DNA from: Rouxiella badensis
Lineage (GTDB): Bacteria > Pseudomonadota > Gammaproteobacteria > Enterobacterales > Enterobacteriaceae
Length of the DNA stretch: 64,000 nucleotides
NCBI RefSeq assembly: GCF_002093665.1
Contig: NZ_MRWE01000006.1
Location: forward strand, 95,194-159,193
Direction of reading: 5' to 3'
Shown: one piece after another, positions 46,747 to 56,668 of the stretch
Layout of the letters: the number at the start of each line of letters is the position of its first letter
Position numbering within the stretch: position 1 is the stretch's first letter
Notes under the pieces: model-generated
Told to the model about the DNA's origin: nothing
What the model saw: only the letters and a program-made list of their open reading frames with translations
The model's database searches: none
Translations under genes and position numbers: made by a program

Positions 46747-47040
46747 ATGGAAAAACGCCCCACTGTTACCATCAAATACTGCTCACAGTGCAACTGGCTG
46801 CTGCGCGCAGCCTGGATGGCACAGGAGCTGCTGAACTCCTTCAGTACCGATCTCGCCTCCGTGACACTCATGCCAGGCACCGGCGGTATTTATGAAATTA
46901 CCCTCGATGACCACATTCTTTGGGAACGCAAACGAGACGGCGGCTTTCCAGATGCCGCCCAGATAAAACAAAGGGTGCGAGATATCTGTTTTCCTGAGCG
47001 CTCACTGGGTCATATTGAGGGTAAGAAGATTGACAAATAA
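46747..47040 (+). CDS. SelT/SelW/SelH (Rdx) family protein
   Basis: A 97-residue thioredoxin-like protein with the redox motif Cys12-Ser-Gln-Cys15 (KYCSQCNWLLRAAWMAQELL), the cysteine version of the Sec-containing selenoprotein W site. TGGIYEITLDDHILWERK and DGGFPDAAQIKQRVRD are typical. Its stop and the stop of the convergent bestrophin-like gene are separated by one base. Confidence 0.85.
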   Translation: MEKRPTVTIKYCSQCNWLLRAAWMAQELLNSFSTDLASVTLMPGTGGIYEITLDDHILWERKRDGGFPDAAQIKQRVRDICFPERSLGHIEGKKIDK

Positions 47041-47041
47041 A

Positions 47042-47959
47042 TCAGTTTAGCTGGAACTGTTTATCCGGTCGCAGTCTTTGCGGAAGGTTCGTTTCGTCAT
47101 TCATTTCACGAAGATTGATTTCAATAACGTTGCACATTGCGTTCAACGGTAGGTCGTTCGGTGCCGTGCCGAACGGATCTTCCAGTTCTTCCGCCAGCGC
47201 ATCCAGCGAGATAAAGGTATAGGAAATAAATACCGAAACCAGCGGCGTCATGTAGTGCAAATCAGGCACCAGCGCGAAAGGCAACAGCGAACAAAACAGA
47301 TAGACCGTGCGATGCACAATCAGGCTGTAGGCAAACGGAATAGGCGTATTAGAAATACGCTCGCAGCCCGCCAGCACAGAAGACAGCTGATTAATATTTT
47401 GGTCAACGCTCTGAAACAGAATGTCCGACACCTCACCCGCCTGACGGCGCTCTCCCAGCCACTGCCCAATTAGCAGCAGGATTCGATTACAGGGCGACGC
47501 GCTGCTCTCCAGCGACTTCAGGTCGTGATTTGGCAAAAGACGAGCCAAATCTTCACGCATTGACGTCCCGCGCAGCTGATGTTTCAGGCAATAACTGAAG
47601 GCTATCAGCAGTGCTGCAAACTCCTGCGCCAGTTCAGGACGCTGCGGCAGAATGCTTTTAACCTGTCTTAATAGAGAGCGATTAACAATCAGCAAACTTC
47701 CCCAAAGTACTCGCGCCTCGGTGAAACGCGCATAGCTGACGCTGTTGCGAAAACCGAGGAAGATGGCGATCGCGACGCCCAGCAGGCTAAAGGGAGCCAA
47801 CGTCAGCTTGACGCCAAGGGCTTCGTACCACTGGAAGCAGAGAATAGCGACTACCGACATCGCCAGATTCAAGCTTAAACGAAATAAGATCTCGGACAGC
47901 ACAGAGCCGTGCCAAACGAACAATCTTCGGAACCAATGTTGATGGGGTCTGACAATCAT
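47042..47959 (-). CDS. Bestrophin-like protein (YneE family)
   Basis: A 305-residue membrane protein of the bestrophin/UPF0187 family. The opening MIVRPHQHWFRRLFVWHGSV, the segment GFRNSVSYARFTEARVLWGS and the C-terminal EELEDPFGTAPNDLPLNAMC are characteristic. It forms pentameric ion channels in bacterial relatives. Monocistronic. Confidence 0.88.
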   Translation of the reverse strand: MIVRPHQHWFRRLFVWHGSVLSEILFRLSLNLAMSVVAILCFQWYEALGVKLTLAPFSLLGVAIAIFLGFRNSVSYARFTEARVLWGSLLIVNRSLLRQVKSILPQRPELAQEFAALLIAFSYCLKHQLRGTSMREDLARLLPNHDLKSLESSASPCNRILLLIGQWLGERRQAGEVSDILFQSVDQNINQLSSVLAGCERISNTPIPFAYSLIVHRTVYLFCSLLPFALVPDLHYMTPLVSVFISYTFISLDALAEELEDPFGTAPNDLPLNAMCNVIEINLREMNDETNLPQRLRPDKQFQLN

Positions 47960-48214
47960 AGAGCAGGAATTAAATTAGGGGGGTTAAGTCTGTGTTATAG
48001 CAGATTCATTTGAATAATATCAATCAAGAAACTAAGGCAATTAAGGTTTCTTTAAGGCCGTTAATGCTTGCCTCAATATTGCAATAAGCGCTCAAAATTT
48101 CTGAATATTGCTGTGGAAGTCTTATTTTAAGGCCAAACAAAGTGCATCAGGAGGATCAGACAGATAAATTATCGGTTAACTCAAGCCAACTCAATTAGTT
48201 AAGAGAAATTTAAA

Positions 48215-48310
48215 ATGACCTTTAAAGGTAAAGTCTGGATCGGAATGGTATGCTCTTCATTAACATTTTGGGGCATCGTCGGTTATGCCACTTATCTGCT
48301 TATGGCCTGA
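48215..48310 (+). CDS. 31-residue single-helix membrane protein
   Basis: MTFKGKVWIGMVCSSLTFWG followed by IVGYATYLLMA: a short basic N-terminus and one hydrophobic helix. AAGAGAAA lies about seven bases upstream of the ATG. I do not recognise it; the composition resembles E. coli small membrane proteins such as YmiA. Confidence 0.45.
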   Translation: MTFKGKVWIGMVCSSLTFWGIVGYATYLLMA

Positions 48311-48874
48311 AACATGCGCCTAAATAACCTCATCGCAGGCACACTTTGCCATTCCGAATAAATCTTTCACTTACTGTCACTGACAGCCATCATCATGCGG
48401 CAAATAATTCAGCGTCACTGCATGTGGCTGTTTAAGGTGCAGGTAAAAAGGCGTTGACCCGTTTACGTTCGGCAAAGCTATGCAGCCGCGGTTTTGGCTA
48501 CGGGTAACTCAATAGAAAGTCCTTATATTTGAGGAGTCTTTTCGAAAATTAATGTCAGGCTTTGGCTCATTTTATACAGCGCTTTTTAGCCAGGTTAACA
48601 CAATAAAAACATCGACCACGTCACAAATTATTCCCGCCTTCGCAATAAAATTCACATAAAATACTTTAAAAACATAATGATAAAATTTTCTTCATAAAAC
48701 GAGACTATTTTTTAAATTGTCGCCCCCCTCACATTAATGAAACATATAATTCACTAATATTCATTTGCGAATTTTTATTTCAAAAAAAGCAATTTTTTAT
48801 AGAATGTCTCATTAACCTGTACAGAATCCTTTCGCAATTGAGTGCGCTACTGAATGTGAAAAGGGAGGGTAAAA
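48311..48874. other. Long A/T-rich intergenic region upstream of the inositol transporter
   Basis: About 560 bases with no credible gene. A TGAAACAT word (48738-48745), also found ahead of other inositol genes, lies 130 bases before the transporter ATG and might be an IolR site. The rest is A/T-rich. Confidence 0.35.
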
Positions 48875-50341
48875 ATGGCTACAAACAAGACTCATTACAA
48901 CCTGGTCTACCTGATGCTTTGTTGCACCGTCGCTGCTTTTGGGGGCCTGCTGATGGGATACGACAGCTCAATCATTTCAGGGGCGATTGAACCACTCAGT
49001 GCTTACTTCCAGCTCGGCCCGGCAGAAACCGGTTGGGCAGTGTCCTGTATTCAAGTATCAAGCCTCATCGGCTGTCTGGTTGCGCCAAAAATAAGTGACC
49101 ATTTCGGCAGAAAGCGTTCACTTTGCGTGACTGCCATTATTTTCGCGGTGTCCATTGTCGGCACAGCGCTGGCACATAACTTCACCGTCTTTATTTTGTT
49201 CAGGTTGATTGGCGGACTCGCTATTGGTTTGGCCTGCGTGATTTCTCCCATTTATCTGGCGGAACTTTCTCCTTCAAGATATCGCGGTCGAACCACCGCG
49301 CTTTACTCTATTTGCTGTGTGGGCGGTCAAAGCGTGGTGATGCTGACCAACTTCTTCATCAGTAAATCAATGACCTCCGCCGTTTTAGTGGATACCGGCT
49401 GGCGTCTAATCCTTTCCTCGGCGCTGGTTCCCTGCATCGCTTTACTGGTGTTTATCTCGTTTATCCCCGAATCGCCACGCTGGAGCGTATTTAAGGGTCG
49501 CGATAAAGAAGCGCTGACTACCCTGGGTAAAATTTCAAACCTTGAACATGCCAAAACCGTGTTTGGTGAAATCAAAGATTCAATTAAGACCGATATCCAC
49601 AGTACGGTAAAAGCTAAATTCACACTGAATAAAAAAACCTTTCCTCTGTTAATCATTGGTATTGGCCTTGCCTTGGGTAACCAACTGAGCGGCGTAAACG
49701 TCATTCAGTATTTTGGCCCTACGTTGATGAAAAATATCTCCAGCGATAACAACACTGCAATGTTCCTGGCCTTCGTGCTGGCCTTTGCGCAGTTCCTTGG
49801 TGTCGTAGTGGGCATGTTTCTGCTGGATAAAGTGGGGCGACGTAAACTGCTGCTGTGGGGCGCACTCGCTTCGACGGTTTGTCTGGCCTACTCCTTCGCC
49901 GCATTCTATCTGCGCTTCGCAGGGGTATACTCTGTATTGGGTCTGTTTGCTTTTATGTTTTTGTTTGGTATCACCTGGGGTCAGGTTATCTGGACCGTGT
50001 TGGGCGAAATCTTCCCGATGGAAATTCGCTCTATCTGCGTAGGTATTTCGGTGTGCTCGCTGTCTGTCGCTAACTTTGCCGTCAGCACCACCTTCCCTAT
50101 CATGAACAGCAACCCCTACCTGCAGCAGGTGTTTCACGGTGGGTTCCCGCTGCTGCTGTTCTCGGGCTTCTCGTTGCTGATGTTCCTGTTTACTTATCGC
50201 TATGTACCTGAAACAGCTAACGTTCCGTTAGAAAGAATCGAAGCCATCGTGTTGAGAAAATACTATGGTCGCGATATCGAAGACGACGTTGAACCGGTTC
50301 ATGGCGAAAACATCGGCCCCCTGGGTGATGGCATAAAATAA
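48875..50341 (+). CDS. Sugar-porter MFS transporter, probable myo-inositol symporter
   Basis: A 488-residue, 12-helix transporter with all sugar-porter signatures: GGLLMGYDSSIISGA, DHFGRKRSL, PESPRW, DKVGRRKLLLWG and VPETANVPLE. Context at the head of the inositol cluster suggests inositol uptake. GGGAGGG precedes the ATG. A terminator follows at 50363, making it its own unit. A second paralogous transporter lies at 59970. Confidence 0.78.
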   Translation: MATNKTHYNLVYLMLCCTVAAFGGLLMGYDSSIISGAIEPLSAYFQLGPAETGWAVSCIQVSSLIGCLVAPKISDHFGRKRSLCVTAIIFAVSIVGTALAHNFTVFILFRLIGGLAIGLACVISPIYLAELSPSRYRGRTTALYSICCVGGQSVVMLTNFFISKSMTSAVLVDTGWRLILSSALVPCIALLVFISFIPESPRWSVFKGRDKEALTTLGKISNLEHAKTVFGEIKDSIKTDIHSTVKAKFTLNKKTFPLLIIGIGLALGNQLSGVNVIQYFGPTLMKNISSDNNTAMFLAFVLAFAQFLGVVVGMFLLDKVGRRKLLLWGALASTVCLAYSFAAFYLRFAGVYSVLGLFAFMFLFGITWGQVIWTVLGEIFPMEIRSICVGISVCSLSVANFAVSTTFPIMNSNPYLQQVFHGGFPLLLFSGFSLLMFLFTYRYVPETANVPLERIEAIVLRKYYGRDIEDDVEPVHGENIGPLGDGIK

Positions 50342-50362
50342 GCGTTCCTTTGACCTGACCAG

Positions 50363-50405
50363 ATGGCCCGGCTCCTCATCATGAGAGTCCGGGCCATTTG
50401 TTTAT
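50363..50405 (+). terminator. Terminator after the inositol transporter
   Basis: ATGGCCCGG and CCGGGCCAT form a 9-bp stem with a 17-base loop, followed by TTGTTTATG. Confidence 0.78.
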
Positions 50406-50586
50406 GGGATAGACATAAAATGAATTAAAAATGTCAAAACAGGATATTTCATTTCATTTTGCCAGTGGGTTCACAATTTAATTTATTTTCTATAAAAAAC
50501 AAAAAATTAACAAAATAACGCAAGATTAAACCTTTCACCAATATGATAATTTGTGAGCAACATCATAAAAACAATGCGTTAAAATA

Positions 50587-50609
50587 TTTCATTTATATTG
50601 AAAATGAAA
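50587..50609 (+). promoter_or_regulatory. Inverted repeat ahead of iolC, candidate IolR operator
   Basis: TTTCATTT and AAATGAAA are separated by seven bases, 56 bases before the iolC start. The upstream part of this 323-base region also contains TTTCATTTCATTTTG (about 50447-50461). RpiR-type repressors bind such A/T-rich dyads. Confidence 0.4.
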
Positions 50610-50664
50610 TTATTAATCCTTAATATACTTTAAAGGCCATTCAGCTTGGGTTGAGGATAGGAAG

Positions 50665-52590
50665 ATGAACAACGTGCAAAAGAAACTGGATGTTATCTGT
50701 TTGGGACGTATCGCCGTCGATCTGTATGCGCAGCAAATTGGCGCCCGCCTGGAAGATGCAAGCTCCTTTGCCAAATACCTCGGCGGATCGTCGGGTAATG
50801 TGGCTTACGGAACGGCTATTCAGGGGCTGCGCTCCGGCATGCTCGCCCGCGTCGGCGATGAACACATGGGACGTTTCCTGCGCGAAGAGTTAACCCGCGT
50901 CGGCGTCGATACCCAATATCTGATTACCGATAAAGATCGTCTGACCGGCCTGGTGCTGCTGGGCATCAAGGATCAAGACACTTTCCCGCTTATCTTCTAC
51001 CGCGATAATTGTGCCGACATGGCGCTGAAGCCACAGGACATCAGCGAAGACTACATCGCTTCTTCGCGCGCTCTGGCTATCACCGGAACACACCTTTCGC
51101 ATCCCGATACCCGCCAGGCGGTGTTGACCGCGCTGGACTATGCCAAAAAACACGGCCTGCGTCGGGCGCTGGACATCGACTATCGTCCGGTGCTGTGGGG
51201 CCTGACCGCGCTGGGTGACGGTGAAACCCGCTTTGTTTCATCCGAGAAGGTCACCCGCGAGATTCAAGAGGTGCTGCATCACTTTGACCTGATTGTCGGG
51301 ACGGAAGAAGAGTTCCACATCGCAGGCGGCAGCACCGATACCCTGACCGCCCTGGCGCGCGTTCGTGAACTGACCGATGCCACCCTGGTCTGCAAACGCG
51401 GTGCATTAGGCTGCTCGGTATTTGAAGAGCAGATCCCCACGTCCTGGGATGAGGTAAAACTGCAAACCGGCGTTCGTGTCGAAGTGCTGAACGTACTGGG
51501 GGCGGGCGACGCCTTCATGTCAGGCCTGCTGCGCGGTTATCTCAATGACGAAGGCTGGGAACAAGCCTGCCGCTACGCCAACGCCTGCGGTGCGCTGGTG
51601 GTTTCACGCCACGGCTGTGCGCCCGCCATGCCAACCAAAAAAGAGTTGGACGACTATCTGCTGCGTGACAAATCTGTGCCGCAGCCAGACAAAGACGCCC
51701 GCCTGAACCACCTGCATCGGGTCACCACCCGCAAGCAGCATTGGCCAGAACTGTGCATCTTCGCCTTCGACCACCGTAAACAGCTTGTGGACATGGCGCA
51801 GGAAGTCGGCGCTAACGTCAACGAGATCCCGCGTTTGAAAGTATTGCTGCTCGAGGGTGCGCGTCAGGCGGCTAAAGAGGCCGGGCTGCGTAACAACAGC
51901 GGTATTCTTGCCGACACGACCTTCGGACAGAACGCACTGAATGCCATTACCGGCGAAGGCTGGTGGATTGGTCGCCCGATTGAACTGCCGAGTTCGCGTC
52001 CTCTGCGCCTTGAACACGGGAACATTGGTTCGCAGCTGATCGATTGGCCGCTGGAACACGTGGTGAAATGCCTGATGTTCTACCATCCAAAAGACGATGC
52101 TGCACTGCGTGAAGAACAGGAGGCCTTGGCGCTGGAAGTTTACCAGGCGTGCTGCAAGTCCGGCCACGAGCTGCTGCTTGAGATTATCCTTCCGAGCGAC
52201 AGTCCCTTCCAGGACGAGAAATATTATGCCCAGACCGTTGAGCGCTTCTACTCCCTCGGGATCCAGCCTGACTGGTGGAAACTTCCTGCGCAAAGTGTCG
52301 AAGGCTGGAAAGCGATAGGTCAGCTTATCGACAACAACGATCCTGATTGCCGCGGCATTCTGATCCTCGGCCTCGACGCACCAGAATCTACGCTGAAAAC
52401 CGGCTTTGCGGCCGCAGCAGATATTCCATGGGTCAAAGGCTTTGCGGTAGGACGCACCATCTTTGGCGAATCCTCCCGCCAGTGGCTGGCAAACAAGTTT
52501 AATGATGAAGAACTGATTAACGACGTGAAGCAGCGTTACCTCACGCTCATCAAATACTGGCGTGAATATCGCCCGGCTAGCCATCGCTAA
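50665..52590 (+). CDS. iolC: 5-dehydro-2-deoxygluconokinase IolC fused to a DUF2090 (aldolase-like) domain
   Basis: A 641-residue fusion. Residues about 8-325 are a PfkB-family kinase (LDVICLGRIAVDLYAQQIGA, GGSSGNVAYG, and the catalytic NVLGAGDAFMSG near residue 280). Residues about 335-640 are a DUF2090 TIM-barrel domain (ELCIFAFDHRKQLVDMAQEV; PWVKGFAVGRTIFGESSRQW), which is thought to supply the IolJ-type 2-deoxy-5-keto-gluconate-6-P aldolase step. The fused form is common in Proteobacteria. It is preceded by a candidate IolR operator and followed by a terminator-like hairpin. Confidence 0.92.
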   Translation: MNNVQKKLDVICLGRIAVDLYAQQIGARLEDASSFAKYLGGSSGNVAYGTAIQGLRSGMLARVGDEHMGRFLREELTRVGVDTQYLITDKDRLTGLVLLGIKDQDTFPLIFYRDNCADMALKPQDISEDYIASSRALAITGTHLSHPDTRQAVLTALDYAKKHGLRRALDIDYRPVLWGLTALGDGETRFVSSEKVTREIQEVLHHFDLIVGTEEEFHIAGGSTDTLTALARVRELTDATLVCKRGALGCSVFEEQIPTSWDEVKLQTGVRVEVLNVLGAGDAFMSGLLRGYLNDEGWEQACRYANACGALVVSRHGCAPAMPTKKELDDYLLRDKSVPQPDKDARLNHLHRVTTRKQHWPELCIFAFDHRKQLVDMAQEVGANVNEIPRLKVLLLEGARQAAKEAGLRNNSGILADTTFGQNALNAITGEGWWIGRPIELPSSRPLRLEHGNIGSQLIDWPLEHVVKCLMFYHPKDDAALREEQEALALEVYQACCKSGHELLLEIILPSDSPFQDEKYYAQTVERFYSLGIQPDWWKLPAQSVEGWKAIGQLIDNNDPDCRGILILGLDAPESTLKTGFAAAADIPWVKGFAVGRTIFGESSRQWLANKFNDEELINDVKQRYLTLIKYWREYRPASHR

Positions 52591-52603
52591 TACTCTGCCC
52601 TTG

Positions 52604-52640
52604 GGGCCTGACTTCCGCTCGACAGTCAGGCCCTCGCTAT
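52604..52640 (+). terminator. Terminator-like hairpin after iolC
   Basis: GGGCCTGACT and AGTCAGGCCC form a 10-bp stem followed by TCGCTATTTT. Confidence 0.65.
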
Positions 52641-52699
52641 TTTCAGCTTTGTCGCATTTAACCGCTCATGTCATTCATTAACCACAATGGGTTCCGCCG

Positions 52700-53875
52700 A
52701 TGACGACATTAATTCAGGAGCCACACCCTCGCCGCCTTTTATTACGGCTCAGTATCGGCATGTTTGTCGCCTATCTGTCGATTGGCCTGCCGCTGGGGAT
52801 TATTCCGCTTTACGTACATCAACAGCTAGGGCTGAACGACGTGATGGTCGGTATCGCCATCGGTACCCAATTTCTGACCACGCTTATCACGCGAAGTACC
52901 GCAGGCCGCTGGGCCGATCATCAGGGCGCGCGGCGCACCGCCTTTCTGGGCATGGCCAGCTGCGTGGGTTCAGGCATTGCCACGCTTGCTGCCGCGTTGA
53001 TGCCGGGAAATGCTCTCGCGCTGGCTTACGGCCTACTGATCGGCGGACGCGTACTGCTTGGCGTGGGCGAAAGCCTGTTACTGACCGGCAATCTGACCTG
53101 GGGAATGGGGCTGGCTGGCAGCAGTTTGGCGGGTAAGGTCATGTCCTGGAATGGAATGGCGACCTATGGCGCGATGGCCGCCGGTGCACCGTTGGGATTA
53201 GCAATTTACCACTCTCAGGGGATGGCCGCCGCCTCGGGTCTGATGTTGGTATTGCCGCTGATTGCGCTGGTTATCGACAAAGGCGTACCACCGGTTGCCG
53301 TACATACTGGCAAAAGACAGCTGCTCAGCGCTATTTGGCTGCTCATCTGGCGACCGGGTCTGGGCCTTATGCTACAGGGTATCGGGTTCTCGGTGCTCAG
53401 CGTGTTTGTCACCCTTTATTTTGCCCAATTTGGCTGGCCATATGCCGGTTTTGCGTTGACGGCGTTTGGCAGTGCGTTTATCGCCGTCCGGCTGACTTTT
53501 GGCAACCTGCCGGACAAGATGGGCGGCATTAAGGTGGCACAGTTTTCCTTACTGGTGGAATGCGCCGGGCTGCTGCTGATTTTTCTGGCGGTTAATCCCT
53601 TGATGGCGCTGGCTGGTGCCGCGCTCACTGGCTGTGGCTGTTCGCTTATCTTCCCTTCGCTTGGCGTTGAGGTAGTGCGCCGTGTACCGCCAGAGGCCAG
53701 AGGTACGGCATTGGGGGGATTTTCGGCCTTTCAAGATTTGGCCTATGCGTTGACAGGCCCTCTGGCAGGGATTCTCACAGGCCACGCGGGCTATCGCAGC
53801 GTATTTTTGCTGGCAGCGGTGTGCGCTTTTCTCGGCATGCTGCTGGTGAAACTCGGTCTGACAAAACGAGGATAA
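52700..53875 (+). CDS. MFS transporter of the YfcJ/YhhS family
   Basis: A 391-residue, 12-helix transporter very similar to E. coli YfcJ and YhhS: SIGLPLGIIPLYVHQQLGLN, GESLLLTGNLTWGMGLAG, GKVMSWNGMATYGAMAAGAP and FPSLGVEVVRRVPPEARGTA. Those are putative arabinose- or glyphosate-tolerance efflux proteins. Its location inside the inositol cluster suggests it exports an intermediate or is an opportunistic neighbour; no iol-specific signature was seen. Confidence 0.8.
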   Translation: MTTLIQEPHPRRLLLRLSIGMFVAYLSIGLPLGIIPLYVHQQLGLNDVMVGIAIGTQFLTTLITRSTAGRWADHQGARRTAFLGMASCVGSGIATLAAALMPGNALALAYGLLIGGRVLLGVGESLLLTGNLTWGMGLAGSSLAGKVMSWNGMATYGAMAAGAPLGLAIYHSQGMAAASGLMLVLPLIALVIDKGVPPVAVHTGKRQLLSAIWLLIWRPGLGLMLQGIGFSVLSVFVTLYFAQFGWPYAGFALTAFGSAFIAVRLTFGNLPDKMGGIKVAQFSLLVECAGLLLIFLAVNPLMALAGAALTGCGCSLIFPSLGVEVVRRVPPEARGTALGGFSAFQDLAYALTGPLAGILTGHAGYRSVFLLAAVCAFLGMLLVKLGLTKRG

Positions 53876-54236
53876 ATCCACGCCCCAGTGTCCAGAAAAC
53901 ACCTGTAATGAACTTTTTATACCGTTAAAATGAAATGTCAGACATTCTCGTGCGCATGACAACGGTCTCTATGACGTTTTCAGCCCAGGCCTTATCTGAC
54001 GGCATTTCATCAAAAATTTAAAGCATTTAAATCATATAGATATAATTTTAAGGCCTGTATTTTAGGTGCACATCTCCGCAGGTTGAGATCATAAAATCCT
54101 GCCACCGATCACAGAAACATAAATTCCATAAAATTTAATTTGAAACATTTAGTTCAAAGTAATAAGGTTAATTCAGTCGGGCGATCCTTAGCAGGGTCCA
54201 GCATACTCATCACGGTTCTGAGGTAAGGTAGAGAAG
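53876..54236. other. Promoter region of iolA
   Basis: About 360 bases. TGAAACATTT at 54141-54150 is a good copy of the word shared by several inositol promoters, 87-96 bases before the ATG. AGGTAAGGTAGAGAAG precedes the ATG. Nothing else seen. Confidence 0.4.
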
Positions 54237-55742
54237 ATGGAAACAATCGCGAATTTCATTAATGGCCAGCTCCACACGAGCAGTAGCAAAGAAACTCTGC
54301 CGGTAACTAATCCGGCTACCGGTCAGGTCATCCGTCAGGTCACACAAAGCACCGAGAAGGAAGTGTTACAGGCCATCGAGCATGCACACAAGGCTTTCCC
54401 TTCATGGGCCAAGACTCCGCCTCTGCGCCGTGCACGTATCCTTTTTGAATTCAAAGCCTTGATCGAGAAGAACCGTGATGAGCTGGCTGAACTGATCACC
54501 AGCGAACACGGTAAAGTCTATTCCGATGCGCTGGGTGAGCTGACCCGCGGTCTGGAAGTGGTTGAATTCGCCTGCGGTATTCCGCACCTGTTAAAAGGCG
54601 AGTATTCCAACACCGTCGGCACTGGCGTAGACAGTTTCTCGGTCATGCAGCCGCTGGGCGTGGTAGCGGGAATTACGCCATTTAACTTCCCGGCAATGGT
54701 GCCAATGTGGATGTTCCCGGTCGCACTGGCCTGCGGTAATACCTTTATCCTGAAGCCACCGGCTCCAGCCCCTTCTGCCTCAATCCGTCTGGCTGAACTG
54801 CTGAAAGAAGCAGGCTTGCCGGACGGCGTTTTCAACGTCGTTCACTGTGGCAACGAAGCCGCCAGCCTGTTAACCAGCGATGAACGTATCCAGGCAGTCA
54901 GCTTTGTGGGCTCCTCTGCGGTTGCCCAGCATATCTACGCTACCGCCAGCGCCCACGGTAAACGTGTACAGGCGTTTGGTGCCGCGAAAAACCACGCTAT
55001 CGTCATGCCGGATGCCGACCTCGATGCGACCGTGCAAGCCATTATGGGCGGCGCATTCGGCTCTGCCGGTGAACGCTGCATGGCGCTGCCAATCGTGGTT
55101 GCCGTAGGTGATGACACCGCCGACAAACTGATTGCCAAGCTGACACCGCTGGTCAATGCGCTGCGTATCGGCCCGGGAAATCTGCGCGGTAAAGAAGAAA
55201 ATGAAATGGGCCCCGTCATCTCTAAGGCTCACCAGTCCAAGGTCGTTGGCTATATCGATCAGGGCGTTGCCGAAGGCGCGAAACTGGTTATCGACGGCCG
55301 CAACCACAAGGTTGAAGGTCATCCGGAAGGCTTCTACGTTGGCGGTACACTGTTTGACAATGTCACCACCGATATGAAGATTTACCGCGAAGAGATTTTT
55401 GGACCGGTCTTAGGCATCGTCCGCGAGAAAGATTTCGACTCGGCGCTGAACACTGTTAACGGCCATGAATTTGGCAACGGCAGCGCGATTTTCACCACCA
55501 ACGGTCACTATGCTCGTGAGTTTGTGCAAAACGTTGAGGCTGGCATGGTGGGTGTCAATATTCCTGTGCCGGTACCGGTGGCCTTCCACTCCTTTGGTGG
55601 CTGGAAACGCTCGGTGTTTGGCGCGTTGAACGTGCATGGGCCAGACGGCGTCCGCTTCTATACGCGTATGAAAACCGTGACCACTCGCTGGCCAACCGGG
55701 CAACATACCGTTGCCGAGTTCAGCATGCCGACGCTGGGTTAA
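54237..55742 (+). CDS. iolA: (Methyl)malonate-semialdehyde dehydrogenase, CoA-acylating
   Basis: A 501-residue aldehyde dehydrogenase (also called mmsA). It oxidises malonate semialdehyde from inositol to acetyl-CoA with NAD and CoA. The catalytic Cys281 lies in GSAGERCMALP, which is the CoA-acylating signature; GVVAGITPFNFPAMVPMWMF and EIFGPVLGIVRE fit. Starts an operon with iolB, whose ATG is 24 bases after the stop. Confidence 0.93.
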   Translation: METIANFINGQLHTSSSKETLPVTNPATGQVIRQVTQSTEKEVLQAIEHAHKAFPSWAKTPPLRRARILFEFKALIEKNRDELAELITSEHGKVYSDALGELTRGLEVVEFACGIPHLLKGEYSNTVGTGVDSFSVMQPLGVVAGITPFNFPAMVPMWMFPVALACGNTFILKPPAPAPSASIRLAELLKEAGLPDGVFNVVHCGNEAASLLTSDERIQAVSFVGSSAVAQHIYATASAHGKRVQAFGAAKNHAIVMPDADLDATVQAIMGGAFGSAGERCMALPIVVAVGDDTADKLIAKLTPLVNALRIGPGNLRGKEENEMGPVISKAHQSKVVGYIDQGVAEGAKLVIDGRNHKVEGHPEGFYVGGTLFDNVTTDMKIYREEIFGPVLGIVREKDFDSALNTVNGHEFGNGSAIFTTNGHYAREFVQNVEAGMVGVNIPVPVPVAFHSFGGWKRSVFGALNVHGPDGVRFYTRMKTVTTRWPTGQHTVAEFSMPTLG

Positions 55743-55766
55743 TATTTTCTACACAAGGAGAGGAAC

Positions 55767-56588
55767 ATGTCCCGCTTGCTCAGTAAGCATGCCCCATCGA
55801 AAGACGGGCGTATCCAGCATATTACGCCAGAAAGTGCGGGCTGGAAGTATGTGGGTTTCGACGTTTATCAACTTGAAGAGGGTCAGACGCTGACCCTGCC
55901 AGCGGATGATAAAGAACGCTGTCTGGTGCTCGTTTCCGGACGGGCAAGCGTGGTCACTCCTGCAGAAAAGTTTGAGCATATTGGCCAACGAATGAGCCCG
56001 TTTGAGCGCATTCCCGCGTGGTCGGTCTACGTACCGCACAATACGCCCTCAGAAGTGAAAGCTGAAACCGCGCTGGAGCTGGCAGTATGCAGTGCCCCCG
56101 GCTTCGGCAAATTGCCTGCACGACTGATTGCGCCGAAAGACGTGGGCGTTGAGCGTCGCGGCAAAGGACGTAACCGCCGTCTGGTGCATAACATCCTCCC
56201 TGACGACAAGCCAGCCGACAGCCTGCTGGTAGTTGAGGTTTATACCGATGAAGGCGATTCCAGTTCTTATCCTAGCCACAAGCACGATACGCCGGTGGAA
56301 GGTAAGGAAACCTATCTGGAAGAAACTTATTATCACCGTTTTGATCCCCCGCAGGGCTTTGCGCTGCACCGCGTCTACACCGACGATCGCAGCCTGGATG
56401 AATGCATGGCGCCATACGATCGCGACGTCGTGCAGGTTCCACGCGGTTATCACCCGGTGGCAACCATTGCCGGTTACGATAACTATTATCTGAACGTTAT
56501 GGCCGGTCCGGAACGTAAATGGCAATTTACCTGGGAAAAGGACCACGCCTGGGTAAACTCAGATCAATATCCAAGAAATAAGGTTTAA
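55767..56588 (+). CDS. iolB: 5-deoxy-glucuronate isomerase IolB
   Basis: A 273-residue bicupin enzyme that isomerises 5-deoxy-D-glucuronate to 5-dehydro-2-deoxy-D-gluconate. Signatures: EYEETYYHRFDPPQGFALHR-like LEETYYHRFDPPQGFALHRV, VQVPRGYHPVATIAGYDNYY, and the metal ligands HDTP and HPV. AGGAGAGG is a strong ribosome site. Follows iolA in the same operon. Confidence 0.93.
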   Translation: MSRLLSKHAPSKDGRIQHITPESAGWKYVGFDVYQLEEGQTLTLPADDKERCLVLVSGRASVVTPAEKFEHIGQRMSPFERIPAWSVYVPHNTPSEVKAETALELAVCSAPGFGKLPARLIAPKDVGVERRGKGRNRRLVHNILPDDKPADSLLVVEVYTDEGDSSSYPSHKHDTPVEGKETYLEETYYHRFDPPQGFALHRVYTDDRSLDECMAPYDRDVVQVPRGYHPVATIAGYDNYYLNVMAGPERKWQFTWEKDHAWVNSDQYPRNKV

Positions 56589-56622
56589 TCAGTTGCATTA
56601 GGCCTTTCACTTCAAACTTCTA

Positions 56623-56645
56623 AGCAGCCTCCGGGCTGCTTTTTA
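56623..56645 (+). terminator. Terminator after iolAB
   Basis: AGCAGCC and GGCTGCT with a 4-base loop and T5; it may attenuate rather than fully stop transcription into the TIM-barrel gene 24 bases on. Confidence 0.85.
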
Positions 56646-56668
56646 AGATCTTTGATTAGGAAAATATT

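Noticed and set aside
48394..48456. Short plus-strand frame (20 residues, RQIIQRHCMWLFKVQVKRR)
   Set aside because: No ribosome site, no recognisable feature, and basic composition expected by chance.
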